Below the pieces are notes generated by a model that was given only the letters and a program-made list of their open reading frames with translations, did not search any database and had not been told where the DNA came from. A stretch of DNA of 64,000 nucleotides from Plutella xylostella (lineage: Eukaryota > Arthropoda > Insecta > Lepidoptera > Plutellidae), in contig NC_063994.1 of assembly GCF_932276165.1 (NCBI RefSeq), positions 2,604,001 to 2,668,000 on the forward strand, in the 5' to 3' direction. The position numbers and the translations under genes were made by a program. Within the stretch, counting starts at the first letter, position 1, and every line of letters begins with the position of its first letter. Positions 45,701 through 57,588 of this stretch are shown here, piece after piece.

Positions 45701-48498
45701 CATATTTACATAAGTATAATATAGTTTAGCTTAGCTAGAATTAGTACATAAGTCTATGTTGGTAAATACCTACTTCTATTATGTAAAAATGTAGGTACCT
45801 AATACTATTTGTGTCCATCTATAAGTATCTTGCAAACTTAAAAACATGTTTTATAAATGCGTTTTATGACAACTATAAATAAATTGGTTTGCGAAAACTA
45901 TGCATATAAACTCATATTACCTATTACTTATGTAATTTTTATGCATTTTGTATTGAGATTATGCCAATGCCATTTATATTGATACTATTGCGATGCATAT
46001 CTGTTTTTTTGGTCCACTTTCCCGCTGGCGCCGCAACTAGTAAACTGGTTTATTTATAAGTTTACTAACATTAAGCCCGTGGGGTCTTTTGGTGTGTTAT
46101 CCTACAGGCTGCTTTATTGTGTAAGATAATCAGACCCGGGCCTTACAACCACATGTCAAGGATTTCTAATTAAGCCACAATTACAGGTTCTTATCTTATT
46201 CTTACTGGTTTTATTACTAGTTTATTTAAATGTCTTTATGTGCATCAACCTATTAAGTAGTATTTTGACGTGCTTAGTTACATTATTAAACGTAATGAGC
46301 AATTGAAATCAATCACACTGTAATTTGAAATCCCTCCTTGGGAGCTTATACCATACTTATCTAGGCATCACATACCTACACACCTGTTAGTGAATAATTA
46401 ATAAGCATTTAAGTTGACTATTTTATATTTATGAATCTATGCACGTGATCTTAATCTAGGATAGAAAATAATAATAATAACTACATCATACCGTAGCGTA
46501 TTTATGTGGGCTAGTTAAATTTAAATGTATGAGCTACTTAAAATACTAAGTAGTTGTGTCTATATCTATCTATCTATCTATATCAATAATACGAATTCAA
46601 TAATAAGAAAGATTTGAATACTGACCTCATGCATTAATTGCAGTATCCGCTAACACCCAGTGTGGATTTCAATGTTAACTGGACCATTTGATTCCACTGG
46701 CAATGACCGTGTAAACTGATTAGACTCACAAGTTGAGTTGTTCCTAGATTTACGCACAGATACGGGAGGTTATTAACTTACGTTGTTATGATTATGATCG
46801 TTACGATATATCATAAAAATATTGCTCACAAGTCACTCTTACTTTTACCAACCTAGATAAAAGACGCCGTAAACAAGTTGCCTAAAAGTGGAAAATAACT
46901 TAATCCGTTTTGTAATTTCACAGATACCGAGCATGTTTGGTGTTCTCGGCCACACCAAGTATGACTGGGATTACCTCGCGGCGCTAGACGAGGGCACGGG
47001 GATGTCCAAGGAGAACAGATCCATATTCATGACGCGAGGGAAGATGCTCGGCGGATCCTCCTCACTGAACTACCTGATGTACTCCAGAGGAGACCCTGAC
47101 GACTTCGACGAGTGGGCCGAGCGCGCGCCAGGCTGGGACTGGAATACCGTCCTTCACTACTACAAGAAACTAGAAGGAATGCAAGACCCTGTGGTCATGC
47201 GGAGCAAAGGCGCTTTCTTACATTCTAAGGATGGACCCGTGAAGATATCAAGACCGAAACAGAATAGATTCTTCCGAGAGGTAAATGAAAGGCTTATGGA
47301 TTCGCTTGAAGAACTCGGCGTTCCAAGGGTGCTGGAGAACAACGGCATGGATCGCCTCGGAGTCTCCCCTCCCCATTACTTCTTCCACAACGGCCGGCGC
47401 TCCAGCACAGCTGAAGCATACCTGGTGCCGGCAGCTAAAAGACCAAACCTTTTTGTGGCCAAGAATGCCCACGTTAACCGAGTTTTGATCGATAGATACA
47501 CAAACCAAGCTTTTGGCGTCGAAGTACGTTTAAAGAATAATAAAAACATATTCGTTCACACGAATAAAGAAGTAATCCTATCTGGTGGAGCGATTAACAC
47601 CCCGAAGATACTAATGCTATCAGGTATCGGTCCAGAGTTTGAGCTGGATGAGTTAGGTATAGATGCGATAGTGGATCTTCCTGTCGGGAAGAACCTGCAG
47701 GAGCATGCGGTGGTGCCGGTGATGTTCGCTGGTCAGCAGGGCCTGCAGTCGGCCGTGCAATATCTGTACACTGCTGCTGAGCTGGACGCTTTCCCTGCTC
47801 CCATGCAGTTTGGACTATTTAACCTGAACCATTCCATGCCGGGCTTTCCTAACACATCGCGACCGATGTTCCAGTTCTTCAGCACATACATCGGCGCTGG
47901 AGCATCACTATTCTCGTACGTGGGCTGCCGAGCAGTGGTCAATTTCGAAGAAGATTTCTGCACGTCTGTCGCGACACTCAACGCAATGAAAGACATCAAT
48001 TTAATCGCTCTCATTCTCTTACACCCTCTTTCGAGAGGAGAAGTGAAACTCCGGAGCAGCAACCCGGCAGACGATCCGATAATAAACTTGGGTTTCTTTC
48101 GACAGAAAGAGGATTTGGACGCGTTGACTGAAGCCTACAAGTACATATTGGGTTTGGCGAAGACATCCCGGTTTCGTCGGGAAGGAGTGCGAGTACCCAG
48201 GCTGAGAGTGAAGGGTTGTGACAAGTTAAAGTGGGGCAGTGATCGCTACTGGGAGTGCTTCGTGCGCAGCACTGCGGGGTCGATGTTCCACCCGGTCGGG
48301 ACTTGCCCCATGGGGCGGGACGGGGTGGTGGATGAGCGACTGCGAGTGCATGGAGTCAGCGGCTTAAGAGTAGCTGACGCGTCGGTCATGCCCACCATCA
48401 CCAGCGGAAATACCAACGCACCCTGTATAATGATCGGTGAACGCGCCGCTGACTTAATCAAGTCAGATTACGGACTCAGTGACAATGATAATACTTAG
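42756..48498 (+). CDS. GMC oxidoreductase (glucose-dehydrogenase-like), three exons
   Basis: FAD-dependent enzymes of this family oxidise sugars, alcohols or ecdysteroids; the substrate cannot be told here. Exons: 42756-42903, 43335-43468, 46924-48498, with GT-AG junctions in phase, giving about 618 residues, the usual size in insects. Exon 1 gives a hydrophobic N-terminus that may act as a signal peptide. Exon 2 carries the FAD-binding fold (FDFIVVGAGAAGAALAARL, then VLLLEAG). Exon 3 holds signature 1 (RGKMLGGSSSLNYLMYSRG), signature 2 (GAINTPKILMLSGIG), and the active-site region FHPVGTCPMG followed by SGNTNAPC; the catalytic His and the second site are kept. The exon 3 frame is open to an ATG at 46888, but that lies inside the intron before the cacag acceptor. 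Insects often carry GMC genes in clusters; no second one is seen. AATAAA lies at 48525. Confidence 0.93.
43751..43871 (+). repeat. Partial copy of GMC exon 2 (FAD-binding exon)
   Basis: The copy has the last 121 bp of exon 2 with few changes (one Arg-Cys context altered by gcagtcgcgc, synonymous changes in cttctagaagc) and the same GTTGTGAGTT junction. The similarity continues into the intron (aaaggc-gctaacc, tcacgcagtc). The upstream AG (gattcag) would give the wrong phase, so it is probably a pseudo-exon. Confidence 0.85.
43893..44038. mobile_element. MITE of the ACAGGTTGTT family inside the duplicated GMC segment
   Basis: The ends TACAGGTGTTG and CAACAACCTGTA are inverted and flanked by TA. 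It interrupts the duplicated intron sequence, so it inserted after the exon duplication. Related ends occur near 19830, 49560 and 63490. Confidence 0.65.
44190..44420 (-). mobile_element. CR1/Jockey-type LINE 3'-end fragment
   Basis: On the - strand it ends aataaacgatttcatttcat with further CATTT units, the same terminus as the LINE at 7931. The right border is approximate. Confidence 0.55.
45049..45166 (-). pseudogene. THAP-type zinc-finger first exon, frameshifted in a T run
   Basis: ATG at 45166 opens a basic start (MNRKMDIKRKK) and the first half of a THAP domain: KYCAVFNC with the two cysteines C-x4-C. After NTDRDP comes a run of ten T. The frame beyond it reads YQKML, but the next frame reads FFRLPKDADR, the conserved F-x-x-P-K-D block of THAP domains, and ends at a donor (GACAG|GTAAAAC). 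A one-base change in the T run restores the domain, so this is either a true frameshift or a homopolymer error. THAP domains bind DNA and are typical of P-element-type transposases. It lies antisense in GMC intron 2; no later exon was found. Confidence 0.5.
45167..46920. other. Rest of GMC intron 2
   Basis: A GC-rich patch at 45238-45350 lies upstream of the THAP exon. A perfect 14-bp inverted pair (tgtcctttatacat) spans 45577-45633. A (TATC)n run lies at 46560-46580. Otherwise AT-rich. Confidence 0.45.
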
Positions 48499-48524
48499 AC
48501 TGTGTTAGGAATTGAGTGTGTTTT

Positions 48525-48530
48525 AATAAA
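48525..48530 (+). terminator. Poly(A) signal of the GMC gene
   Basis: AATAAA 27 bp after the TAG stop codon, in the context gttttAATAAAgacg. Confidence 0.65.
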
Positions 48531-48775
48531 GACGTTATACCCCAATTGCAGCCGTCTGCAATCAGAAGTGACCTCATTCATAAACGGTGTTAAACGATAT
48601 TGTAATTAAAAAGCGAATGTTAAGTAGTCAGGGGTAGGGTTGTGACAACTCTGTCTGTACTAAGATAATTATTAAATTCTTTATTTTGCACATCAAATAA
48701 AGTGTACATTGACGAACTTAATGCTAATAATGATTCTCTTCCAGTATGTACCTTTGGTGTTGTAAAATTGGTTAC

Positions 48776-48911
48776 AAATTCTAATTTAAAAGCTGTCAAA
48801 ACCTTAAATTCTTTGTTTTAAATAATTTGACTCAGTGTTTCCGTAATTATCTAATTTTTCGCTGGTAAATATGTACCTATATAGTTTGACAGCTCTAAAA
48901 TTAGAATTTTT
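48776..48911. mobile_element. MITE-like inverted repeat with GCTGTCAAA arms
   Basis: The left arm aaattctaatttaaaagct and the right arm (inverse of agctctaaaattagaattt) pair over about 25 bp with an 80-bp loop. No frame. Confidence 0.55.
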
Positions 48912-49094
48912 GCTTTCAGAATCGACATAATTAAACTATTTTAATTAAAATATTACTAACTTCGAAGAACGTTTGTATGAAATGCCATTTAACTGTTCAT
49001 GTTCGGGAGTTTAAATCTCAAATTTATCTCTCCATTTCCCATCAAAATCGGCTTACTGCTCATTATGCAAACATTTTAACTAAGTCTAATTACT

Positions 49095-49175
49095 TACACT
49101 CACGGTCAATGAAAAAGTTCCACCTGCCATTGCTGTTCATTCATGTCACTGGAACTTTTTAATTGCTCTTGAGCG
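49095..49175. mobile_element. CACTC-type MITE, copy 3
   Basis: The left end cactcacggtcaatgaaaaa with gttcca, and the right end tggaactttttaattgctc, are inverted. Total about 80 bp. Confidence 0.65.
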
Positions 49176-52100
49176 AATTAATTAGACTGCTGGTTTAAAA
49201 AATTGCTACCGTCATTCTTTGCTCAGCGGCAGAAAACGTTCCATTACGTCACGGAATCTATCAGTGGAAAGAATATTCCGTTACGTCACTGTAGCCCACT
49301 CGTCCCCTCCCTAGCGCCACTACCAGGGTGTCATCAGGAGGGTAATGATGAAGTCTCAGTCGACACATTAACATCACAAAGCTGCTCCCTCAACTTATGC
49401 TAATGGCGAAAACGTTCTTCGTTTTTGCTATTTATACCCCGTTATTTATGGGTATTCTGTCGGTACGTTTTAGATGCCGGAAAATCGCAGTTATAGTACC
49501 TAAAGTCTTTTTCATCTTTGAGAAGATAGGATAGACTCATTTTGTTATCTATAGGTATCTATAGCGTGTTGCAAAACTGGTATAGCCGAATGGGGTGACT
49601 CAGGGGGTAATCCTGAACAACTTTTGTTGTGGTTTTGGAAATCCACGAAAAATAAGTTCACTCGCTTTGATCAAAATGATCCTCGATACTTATCGTTGTA
49701 GAACTCTAGATTCTAGATAAAATTCGTTATCACTAATTTCATTGCTCGGTCATAGTCATATAGAACAACGCCGAGAATATTCACACACGATAATAAGTTA
49801 TAATTGTTGAATGAACACACGCGATGCAACTCACTGACATTGAATTTGGAGTTTGATAAGTGTGTCATGTTAGTAATTTAGAAGAATCTTCTACTGTTTT
49901 TGTATGTATTTATTTAATAATTAGGTTTAATTATTGACTTGGTTCTGGCTTTGCATGAGTCATGAACTTATGATTATCTAGATGATGTAGGAATCTAGAT
50001 AAAAGTGCATGAAATCGCTAAAAGCTACATTTTTGGTGCGTCCAAAATATATAGTTTATAATTTAGCCTGTTACTGACCTCATGGATTTCAGGCTTAGTA
50101 CTGAAAGATGAATTTTCGACTTCATTGGAGGTATTTATCTAAAAGCAAATGCGCAAAAGCTTAACAGGTCATAGTAAACCATGATTCAAAAGGGTCGAAG
50201 GTCTGTAATGTTAGGTGCAGTAATGGTTACGTCCTTTGCATTATATGGAATGCAGACACTAGCTGAAGACCAATTATTCTAGTGTCAAGGGAATCAGAAT
50301 AGTCTTAGCTAATAGGTGAATAAATTGATGCATTATGTATGCTTTGTTTCTATATATTCCAGTGAGTTTATAATGTAGTTACTAATTTATTTATTTATTT
50401 TTATTAAAAAAATAGGGTAAGTTGTTTACTTAAGTATAGTTGTATACTTTAGTATGTTGTGACGGTGACACAGGGGGTCTTTGTGAATAACGTTTGTTCT
50501 ATACTTATCATTTGAAAATAACTTTTAGCGTATATTGAAATTTTGATGTTCATCTGACTTTTAACTATGAAGAATATTTTTTTTGGCCAATCTCCTTGAT
50601 ACACCGGATCTCTGCCTAAATGATTGAAATAAGTAGTCCAATAAATTATGATTTATTTAAACAAAAACCCAATTCAAACTCATAGGCGCATTGTTTCGGA
50701 TATTAGGTTCTTACATAAATGATAAAGGTCGCATAGTCAGAAACTGTCAAACTCATTAGGTACCTACTTACATTTCTTATTAGGCCGAACAGTTTAAACA
50801 AAGACCTCTAAATAGCAAAAATATAGGTAGGTGTTTTATATACTTCTCTCAAAGCTCCGGAATTCTTCAAGCAGATCTAAAAGCCACTTTAACTTGATCC
50901 CTGATGCGAGTGTGTTTCCTGCCCCGGAGAGATCCGCCTCGTTAGGACCTCATTACATGACGTCATTACTCCGTCATTTGTCATTTCTACGGGTAACAGC
51001 CCGGGGAATGTTTACAACAAAATAATGTTGAGGGTTTTATTCATGTTTCTGGCTTGCTGACATCCAGTTTGTTCCTTCGACGACTGCTGAATGAATTATA
51101 CATGTATATTAGGCAGTCATTTTATATTTTTATAGAAATTCACAGTTAAAAGAAAATACCTATAAAGCATATGCGTAGTAAGAGTAAGCCAAAAGGGGAT
51201 GAGTCGGGGGGTAATTGTAAACACTTTTGAAATTTATGGAAAAGACTTTATAGTTCACGTGTATGTTTACTATGGGGAAATGAAATTTTATTTCACGAAT
51301 TTCCATAAGTGGTTTAGTATGTCTCTAATTTGTAACATCCTGTATAGGGTATTAGTCCATACGCTTCCATTGGAGTATCAGGGCACAAAATTGCATAATA
51401 ACGAAATATGTACAAGCCTCTGAAAAATTAAAGCCTTAATTGAATGCGCCGTAATACCTCCACGTTGTATCAAAATCCTATCAAAAAATAATAGAATAAT
51501 TAAATTAATCCTGGGATTTGCGTTTACGTAATATTAATGGCCGAATTACAAGTAGAATTGATAAATTGGTTTTAGCGCCGTGTAGGGTCGGGTTTATACT
51601 TTTTTACCCGGAAAATAAACGGTAAAATGGACTTTTCTGGTCGCATATAATTAAAAGGGCTAGAATGTTATGTATAATGATGTTAACATACCTACTACTA
51701 ATCATCTATATGAAATTATAATCTCTTAATTTATTATTCAATTCTTATGAAACATCAACAGAACGTATCGTACCTACACAAACTCGATCAAGTGACATCT
51801 CATACATTTTTGAGTGAATATGGATTCGTTTTTCCGTTTCGGAACTACCACGACTGCCACTACCGCTATACGTAGTCACATAAAAAAAATAACACCTTTT
51901 TACATTTTTCAGTCGAAAGTGAACATAAAATATAGGCACAAATAGAGCAACTTAACTCTCATGGCCAGAAGTTACACCGAGCGGAGCAGATAAGACACAG
52001 AATATATTGAATTTGGCAAGTTTAAATTCCAACTTTACTGTAGGTTTACTGGCCGAGGCAAGTTTGCATGTATATCGCAACAGGAACGATATAGGATCGT

Positions 52101-52274
52101 GTCTCTATCCGGAATACCTGACTGGGTAAGTAATACGCTCCCGTGGGCAATGGTGCGAGTAACATCGAATGTCGTTCAGTGTATCTGTTGCCTACCCTGC
52201 TAGAGATTGCGGTCAATATTGTCATATTAAGCAAAGCATGATCAACATTTGCTTCAAATTTTGCTGGATTAAGA

Positions 52275-52465
52275 CCTCTTACACAACACTCTGTCCTCGG
52301 TCTTCCGCATCCAGCCACCACCGGGTACTATAGTCTAAGGTTGCTGGTCCAGCGGGCCGGAGGGCGTCCCACGCTATGCATGGCTGCTCATGGTCTCCAC
52401 TCGAGAACTCGTTTACCCCACCGGTCACTGATTCTTCGATTCGACTCATCGAGTCATGTTTGAGC
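52275..52465 (-). pseudogene. RTE-type LINE polymerase C-terminal fragment
   Basis: On the - strand, with frameshifts, it reads the usual end of the RTE protein: a segment with NEFSSGDHE (from -EW-P-), GRPP-like ALRPAGP, WWLDAEDRGQSVV and a stop. The nucleotide match to 59170-59300 (gagttctcgagtggagacca) is clear. Confidence 0.6.
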
Positions 52466-55193
52466 CCCAGTGCCACTTTACTTAGCAGATTTTAAGAGCT
52501 GTGCCACTCTGCTATGACCAGACAGTAGGCACGTGCTTTAAATACGCGAGTGTGAATGTATTTCACGACTTCATTCGCGTTTCCGAATGCATTGCGAGAA
52601 AATCGCTTCTTTATGTAATACGTTCTGAATATATCGAACTCAATGTTTATTTATATGCTAAAACATCAGCTATTGAGTTGGTAATTCTATACGTAATACT
52701 AAAGTGCCTACGCCCTCGGGGATAGCAGTCGTGAGCGTAATAATGTAAGACGGAGCTGGAATATAAACAGCTGACGGATAGGTACATACTTGTACTTACA
52801 TAGAAGAAATAGATTACAAAGGCATTTTTGAACACATTATATTTTGAAAGTTTAAACTGATATAAACTTTAGGTTCAGAGATCAATTTTTGGATTCAACA
52901 TTTGACACTCATTATTCGTAAATGATAGTTCGTTTTGACTTTGCGCCTTCCCACTGAGGAGCTTTCCCCTTAGGGTGCTCCGAACGTGGTTCAGAAGATA
53001 CTCGAGGAGGCTCCTTTCAGGCACCCTATTCAAGCCAATGATTTTATAGCGAGCCAAAAAGCACCAAGTTCCAAATAAAACTGACTTCGTAACAGCCAGT
53101 CAAGTCCGTGCCACGCAATCTCACGTCGAGATTATAATTACAAACATTGTGCTGGATTTGATCCAGACCCTGATACAGTTACTTACTCGAGATAAGCCTA
53201 GATTAGCTGCCGATTAATACTGCCTTAGAAGCTTATTGTGAGACTGTGTGTCGTGAATGTAATCTATCACATGAGGGAATCTGCTTAATTAAAATCATAA
53301 TACAATAGCAACTTAGCAGGCTTGTAGCTGTAGTTTCCTAATAGTTTGGTGAAGTATATTTATACAGATGATACTGAATGGCAAATGGCGCCTTGTACTA
53401 ATGTACTCCCTTGCGGGGTAGGCAGAGGTGCATTGCTGCACCCACTTTTCGACAGAGTGTTATGTTAGTCCCAATGTAATAGGGGGCGGGCCTATTGCCA
53501 TTTTACGGGCACGGAAATAAATCCTTATTCTTTCTTCTTCTTTTTCTTAGCCATTTTCGACTTCAAGGGTGTAAAGGCTTCTTAAATGTTACTTCGTTTC
53601 CACTTCGCCATAACCATAATCCCACAGTAACTTTCATGGTCCATTTCACTTCTAGATTCTTCGACGAATCGGAATGCAAAATATTTTATTGCCAAAAACA
53701 CTATTGGGTGTATGAAAATACGCGTAATGGCGTGTGTTGTGTTATTGAGAATATTTCTAGGAATAGCTCTATTTTCGTTGCTTAGAGCCAACTGGCTTTG
53801 TTTTTATGACAGCCTATTGTAGTGATTGTTGTTTGTCTATTCAAAATCAATTTTGATTTACCCCTAAATTACGCAGCTCAGTCTAAAATGCCAGATTTCC
53901 AATAAGTCAGGGGTGGCCATTGGTGGCCATCCATTTCATTGATATTGGTACTACATAATACAGAATTCCGTCAAAATTTGTGAACTTTGTAACATATTGC
54001 TGTCGTCACATGAGGCGCAGATCCGTTTCACAAACAAACCCGACTAACTGCCAACAAGTCATCGAGGCAGGGGTGTTAAACGCGGCCCGCCCCGGCACTA
54101 GGGATGCGATACGATTGTGGTCGAACGCTAAACCAAAGACATTCAGACTGTTGACCAAAACAGTGAAAGATACCCGAATCCGATATTTTCATGCATTGCG
54201 ATTACGCTAAATAATAACCATAAAAATTAAACAGATTTTCAAACGTAATATTTTTTACCAATATAAAATGTATTCGAGTAAATGGAGGTTCCAAATAATC
54301 AAAGTTCCATTGTAGAACTAAAATCCCTATATAGTAGCATTAAGTTCGCCTTTTTACAATATTTTTTTATGTGCAATAAATAATTTATAATAGAACATTT
54401 TTATTCACGTAGTAAAGAAGTACCCAATAAACTATACTGTATTTGATAGACAAAGTGATAATTTTGTGCAACAACAAGGCATCCCACCAGAATTCGACCA
54501 AACAATTCTTTACTTGACATCCTACTGGGCCAACCCTCGGGCCCGCGCCTATTGCGTGCAGGGGCGCCCACGTGCGGCCCGCGGCCTGTGTTTTATCGCC
54601 ACCCCGATAAACTAGGCGCGAGTGAATCGAACGACTTTACTGAAAAGAAGAGTGGCAGTGACTACACGCGTAGCAGCGGATATGTTAAAAAGGAAAAGGA
54701 TACATTTCTTGTAGAACTGAGGATAGTAGAAGCTTTTTTGGTAATTGTCAAAATGTATAACACAAAGAGGTAAGTAGTCAGAGGTTTCTTGCTTTACTAT
54801 CATTTGTTTTATGTAATTTATAATTAGGAAACTTTTTCCAACCATTACTATGAGCTGCGTCTTGATTCTTGACTTGAGTAGAGTTACGCGCTCCTAGTAA
54901 CGGCGCGTCACATTTTTCCTACGCAGCCAGAGCAATGAATTATAAATAAAGTATGATCCTCTCTAAGAAAACAGAATATACTGATTCCGTCTTCGTAAAG
55001 TTCTTAAAGCTCCCGCGATGTCGGCATCGATCTCGCTAAGTGTATTGTTTCTCGCTGCGATCTGTCAGGATCCGCTTCCAATCTGCCCGGGACATGTGAT
55101 ATCTGCAGGATCTCGTTTAAATCGACGTGATTTACCTGCGAGACGAGATAGGTATAGAGATCTAGGTCTTATGTACGTATTTTTTTAGTAAGT
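52466..55193. other. Intergenic region
   Basis: At 53400-53520 a cttgcggggtaggcagaggt block, followed by aataggg-gcgggcctattgcc, is of a type common as a dispersed repeat in Lepidoptera. At 54545-54772 a GC-rich start region leads to an ATG and an AAGAG|GTAAGT donor, a possible first exon on +, with no partner found. Confidence 0.35.
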
Positions 55194-55202
55194 ATTCTAG
55201 GG

Positions 55203-55957
55203 GGTTCTACCTTTTTTGGCCTAAGATTTATTTGCCTAACTCATATTGTATAGTAACGTTTGGTCAAAGTCTCGTTTCGCCGAAAATCGTATGGCATAAA
55301 TCTCTTTTAGTAAAAAGTTATTTCGCATAATCTCGTTTAGCCTAATATTGGTATGGCCAAATCTTGAATAGCCTAATAATGCTATGGCATAGGTTATACA
55401 AAGTAATAATATTCGTTCGGCTTTAACTTTGATGGAGCGTCTCCCTACATAGCGCAAACTGGTGCCTTGTATTATAGCCGCTATGTGGGAAACGCTCCGC
55501 TCCGCTTGGCTGCGCTCCGCTTTGCTTTTGACGATAATGTGCACCTAACACGCTCCTCCTCGCTTTGCTCGTCGTCGCACCTATCTTTAGGTTTCGATCC
55601 CATGGGATTTAATGGCGTTTGTTATCATTATAATGGTCATTCACTTTCCATATTTTGATCATTCAATATCGTGATTTTCGGGATGTAGGAGAGAAATACC
55701 ACAATTTGTACATTTACAACATACTTAATATAGTATTTATAAGATAATATTAGGAGAAACAAGATAATACCAATACGAACAGTTTGAGCAAACGAGACTT
55801 AGGTGTTTCGAGATTGTGCCAAAAGAGTTTTAGACGAAACGAGTCTTATGCCACATAAGTCTTGGCGAAGTGATGATTCTACCAAAAAAGTTTAGACCTT
55901 ACGAGTTATGCGAAACGAGTTTAGGGCAATAAAGATTAGGCGAGATGAGGGGAACCC
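55203..55957 (-). mobile_element. Unclassified DNA element with exact 9-bp target duplication, copy B
   Basis: Reverse orientation relative to copy A. The element runs from GGTTCTACC to GGGAACCC and is flanked by the exact 9-bp repeat ATTCTAGGG (55194-55202 and 55958-55966). The interior aligns with copy A along its whole length, including the GC-rich gctccgctccgcttgg core and the shared frame (55236-55544). Confidence 0.8.
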
Positions 55958-55966
55958 ATTCTAGGG

Positions 55967-57481
55967 ATTTTAACAGTTAATTTAGTAGTTGGGTTGATCG
56001 CTCTCTAGCTGGTACAAAACGTTCTTCTATACGTTAAAGCATAATTATTATATAATAATTAACGAGACAGCACTACTCATACCCTTGTTAACACAACTAT
56101 ACCTATAACCTGAGAGCCAAAGTACTTAATCCTTTCCTCACGGTGACAATCCGAAACACCGAGATGAAGTAAAATTTTGAGTAGATACACATTTAACTAT
56201 CGTTCCTCTTCCCCGAGCGATAATCTTCTAACGAATAACTTGTAAGATTTGTATTCCAGTGTATTTGATGGGAAAGGCAACAAGAAGCATTATTTAATCC
56301 ATTACCGAGGTTCGAATGATATGCCAATCTTGAAGCACGCCCTGAGGCAATGCTACCGTCATCTATTACCTTGTGTAACAAAAATAGGGTGAAGAGAAAA
56401 TAGCTAGTCTGTGTACAAATAAAGAATATTCTATCTATCTATCTAGTCGTATGTTCACGGCCTGGCAGCTTTATTAATGTCATAGAAGATTTTAAACTAC
56501 CTCACTGTTATGATTTTAGTGCCCAAGTGTGTGCGCAATACACAGGAGCACTCTGTTCCGTCATTCTCACAACCCAATGGACCGACACGACTGGAGAGAG
56601 CTAGGTGCAGAACCGACTGCTTTACATGCCCATCCGACAGCATCAGCATGGATCTTACACTGTTTCGGACATCAAGTGATCAGTCTTCTTTGTCATAACC
56701 AAACTTGGAATCATTATTTAAAAACGCAAATTGATGGTCTCACCCGGAGATCGAACCTGGGATCTCTAACTTAAGGGTAGCAAAACGTCACATCCACTAA
56801 ACCCCGTGTTCTCAGGTCATCTATTCGCCCCTCGCAATAAGTTTTCTTGGAGAAATAAGTAGGAACAGGGTCTTGGCGGCTTGTTATTTATGCACCAGCC
56901 CTTGCGGTGGCCTCATGACCGCGTGTGATTGACTTGGGACCGAGGACTCGGGCAGAGGAGACGCGTGGCGGCAGAAGACCTAGCACGGGAAGCAAGACGC
57001 GCACGCCAAGACGTGACAAAAGTTTTGCGTCATGCCCACTCACATCGCGTCTTGCACCCCGTATTAGCCCTTGTTGCAATGCCAGTCGAACATCTTTCGG
57101 ACCGTGTGTTTAAATTAATGGAGTCGGATGGCTTAGTGTTAGCTTCCAGCTGCTGCTAAACAGGTTCATTATGACATAGATAAACATCACTATATCGTGT
57201 TTTGTCAAAATACGGGGCTGTATTAATTACGCGCACTAAACGAGTTCATCGACGTCGATAACAGACCCGTGCAGAGGCAGCAGACGTCATAATTTGAATG
57301 TATATTGTACACTGTGCTGTAGTATGCTGTGCTTTGCTGTTGGATCACAATTTCTGACTAAGCCAGAGTTACCTAATACCTACGGATGGAAATGATCTTG
57401 TCGTAAATTTGCCAAATCACAGCCCCACTAAGTCCACTGTCCACTAACGTATTACATTATCCATGTTCGTGTATTATTCAG
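55967..57481. other. Intergenic or intronic region
   Basis: The stretch ending caaataaagaatattctatc with (TATC)n near 56440 looks like the tail of an old retroelement. The GC-rich block 56880-57160 has open frames on both strands, none with a convincing exon structure. Confidence 0.35.
56735..56815 (-). mobile_element. tRNA-like SINE head of a different family
   Basis: On the - strand, ttagtggatgtgacgttttg is followed by a B box (GGTTCGATCTCC). The A box is degenerate and no tRNA cloverleaf with a proper anticodon arm is evident, so a SINE or tRNA pseudogene is more likely than a working tRNA. Confidence 0.45.
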
Positions 57482-57588
57482 GTGGACCGGGCGATGCGCT
57501 TTTGTTTGTACCTCATTACGCGCCTAGTTCCAGTGGCGACCGCTAGAGGTCACGCGCTGAAAAAATTACTTAAGTATTTACAGAAGTG
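57482..57588 (+). CDS. Candidate internal exon, basic and helix-prone (unrecognised)
   Basis: The 107-bp segment lies between a tattattcag acceptor and a strong AGTG|GTGAGT donor and has one open frame (35 codons plus 2 bases). It reads VDRAMRFCLYLITRLVPV followed by ATARGHALKKLLKYLQK. Both other frames are closed by stops. GC-rich third positions and a plausible amphipathic composition make it the best of the orphan exons. Its partners were not found; the following exon must start with one base. No family is recognised. Confidence 0.45.

Larger units (their letters stand above)
48531..52274. other. Intergenic region with small elements
   Basis: Pieces related to the ACAGGTTGTT MITE family (gactcagggggtaat and similar) lie near 49560-49620, 50450-50500 and 51180-51350. 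Two more MITEs have their own entries. No gene is supported. Confidence 0.4.

Noticed and set aside
46888..46923. ATG at 46888 as the start of a 536-codon GMC protein
   Set aside because: It lies in the intron. The cacag acceptor at 46919-46923 joins in phase to the FAD-binding exon 43335-43468, which the enzyme needs.
47733..48062. - strand frame of 109 codons inside the GMC exon
   Set aside because: Mirror of the GC-rich GMC coding sequence; the + strand protein is clearly conserved.
52046..52321. - strand frame of 91 codons as a gene
   Set aside because: It partly overlaps the RTE fragment at 52275-52465 and shows no family outside it.
53980..54210. + strand frame of 76 codons
   Set aside because: No splice context and irregular composition; nothing recognised.
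56888..57159. Overlapping 62-76 codon frames on both strands
   Set aside because: The + strand frame starts at TTG, both strands are open because of GC content, and no acceptor-donor pair frames either.
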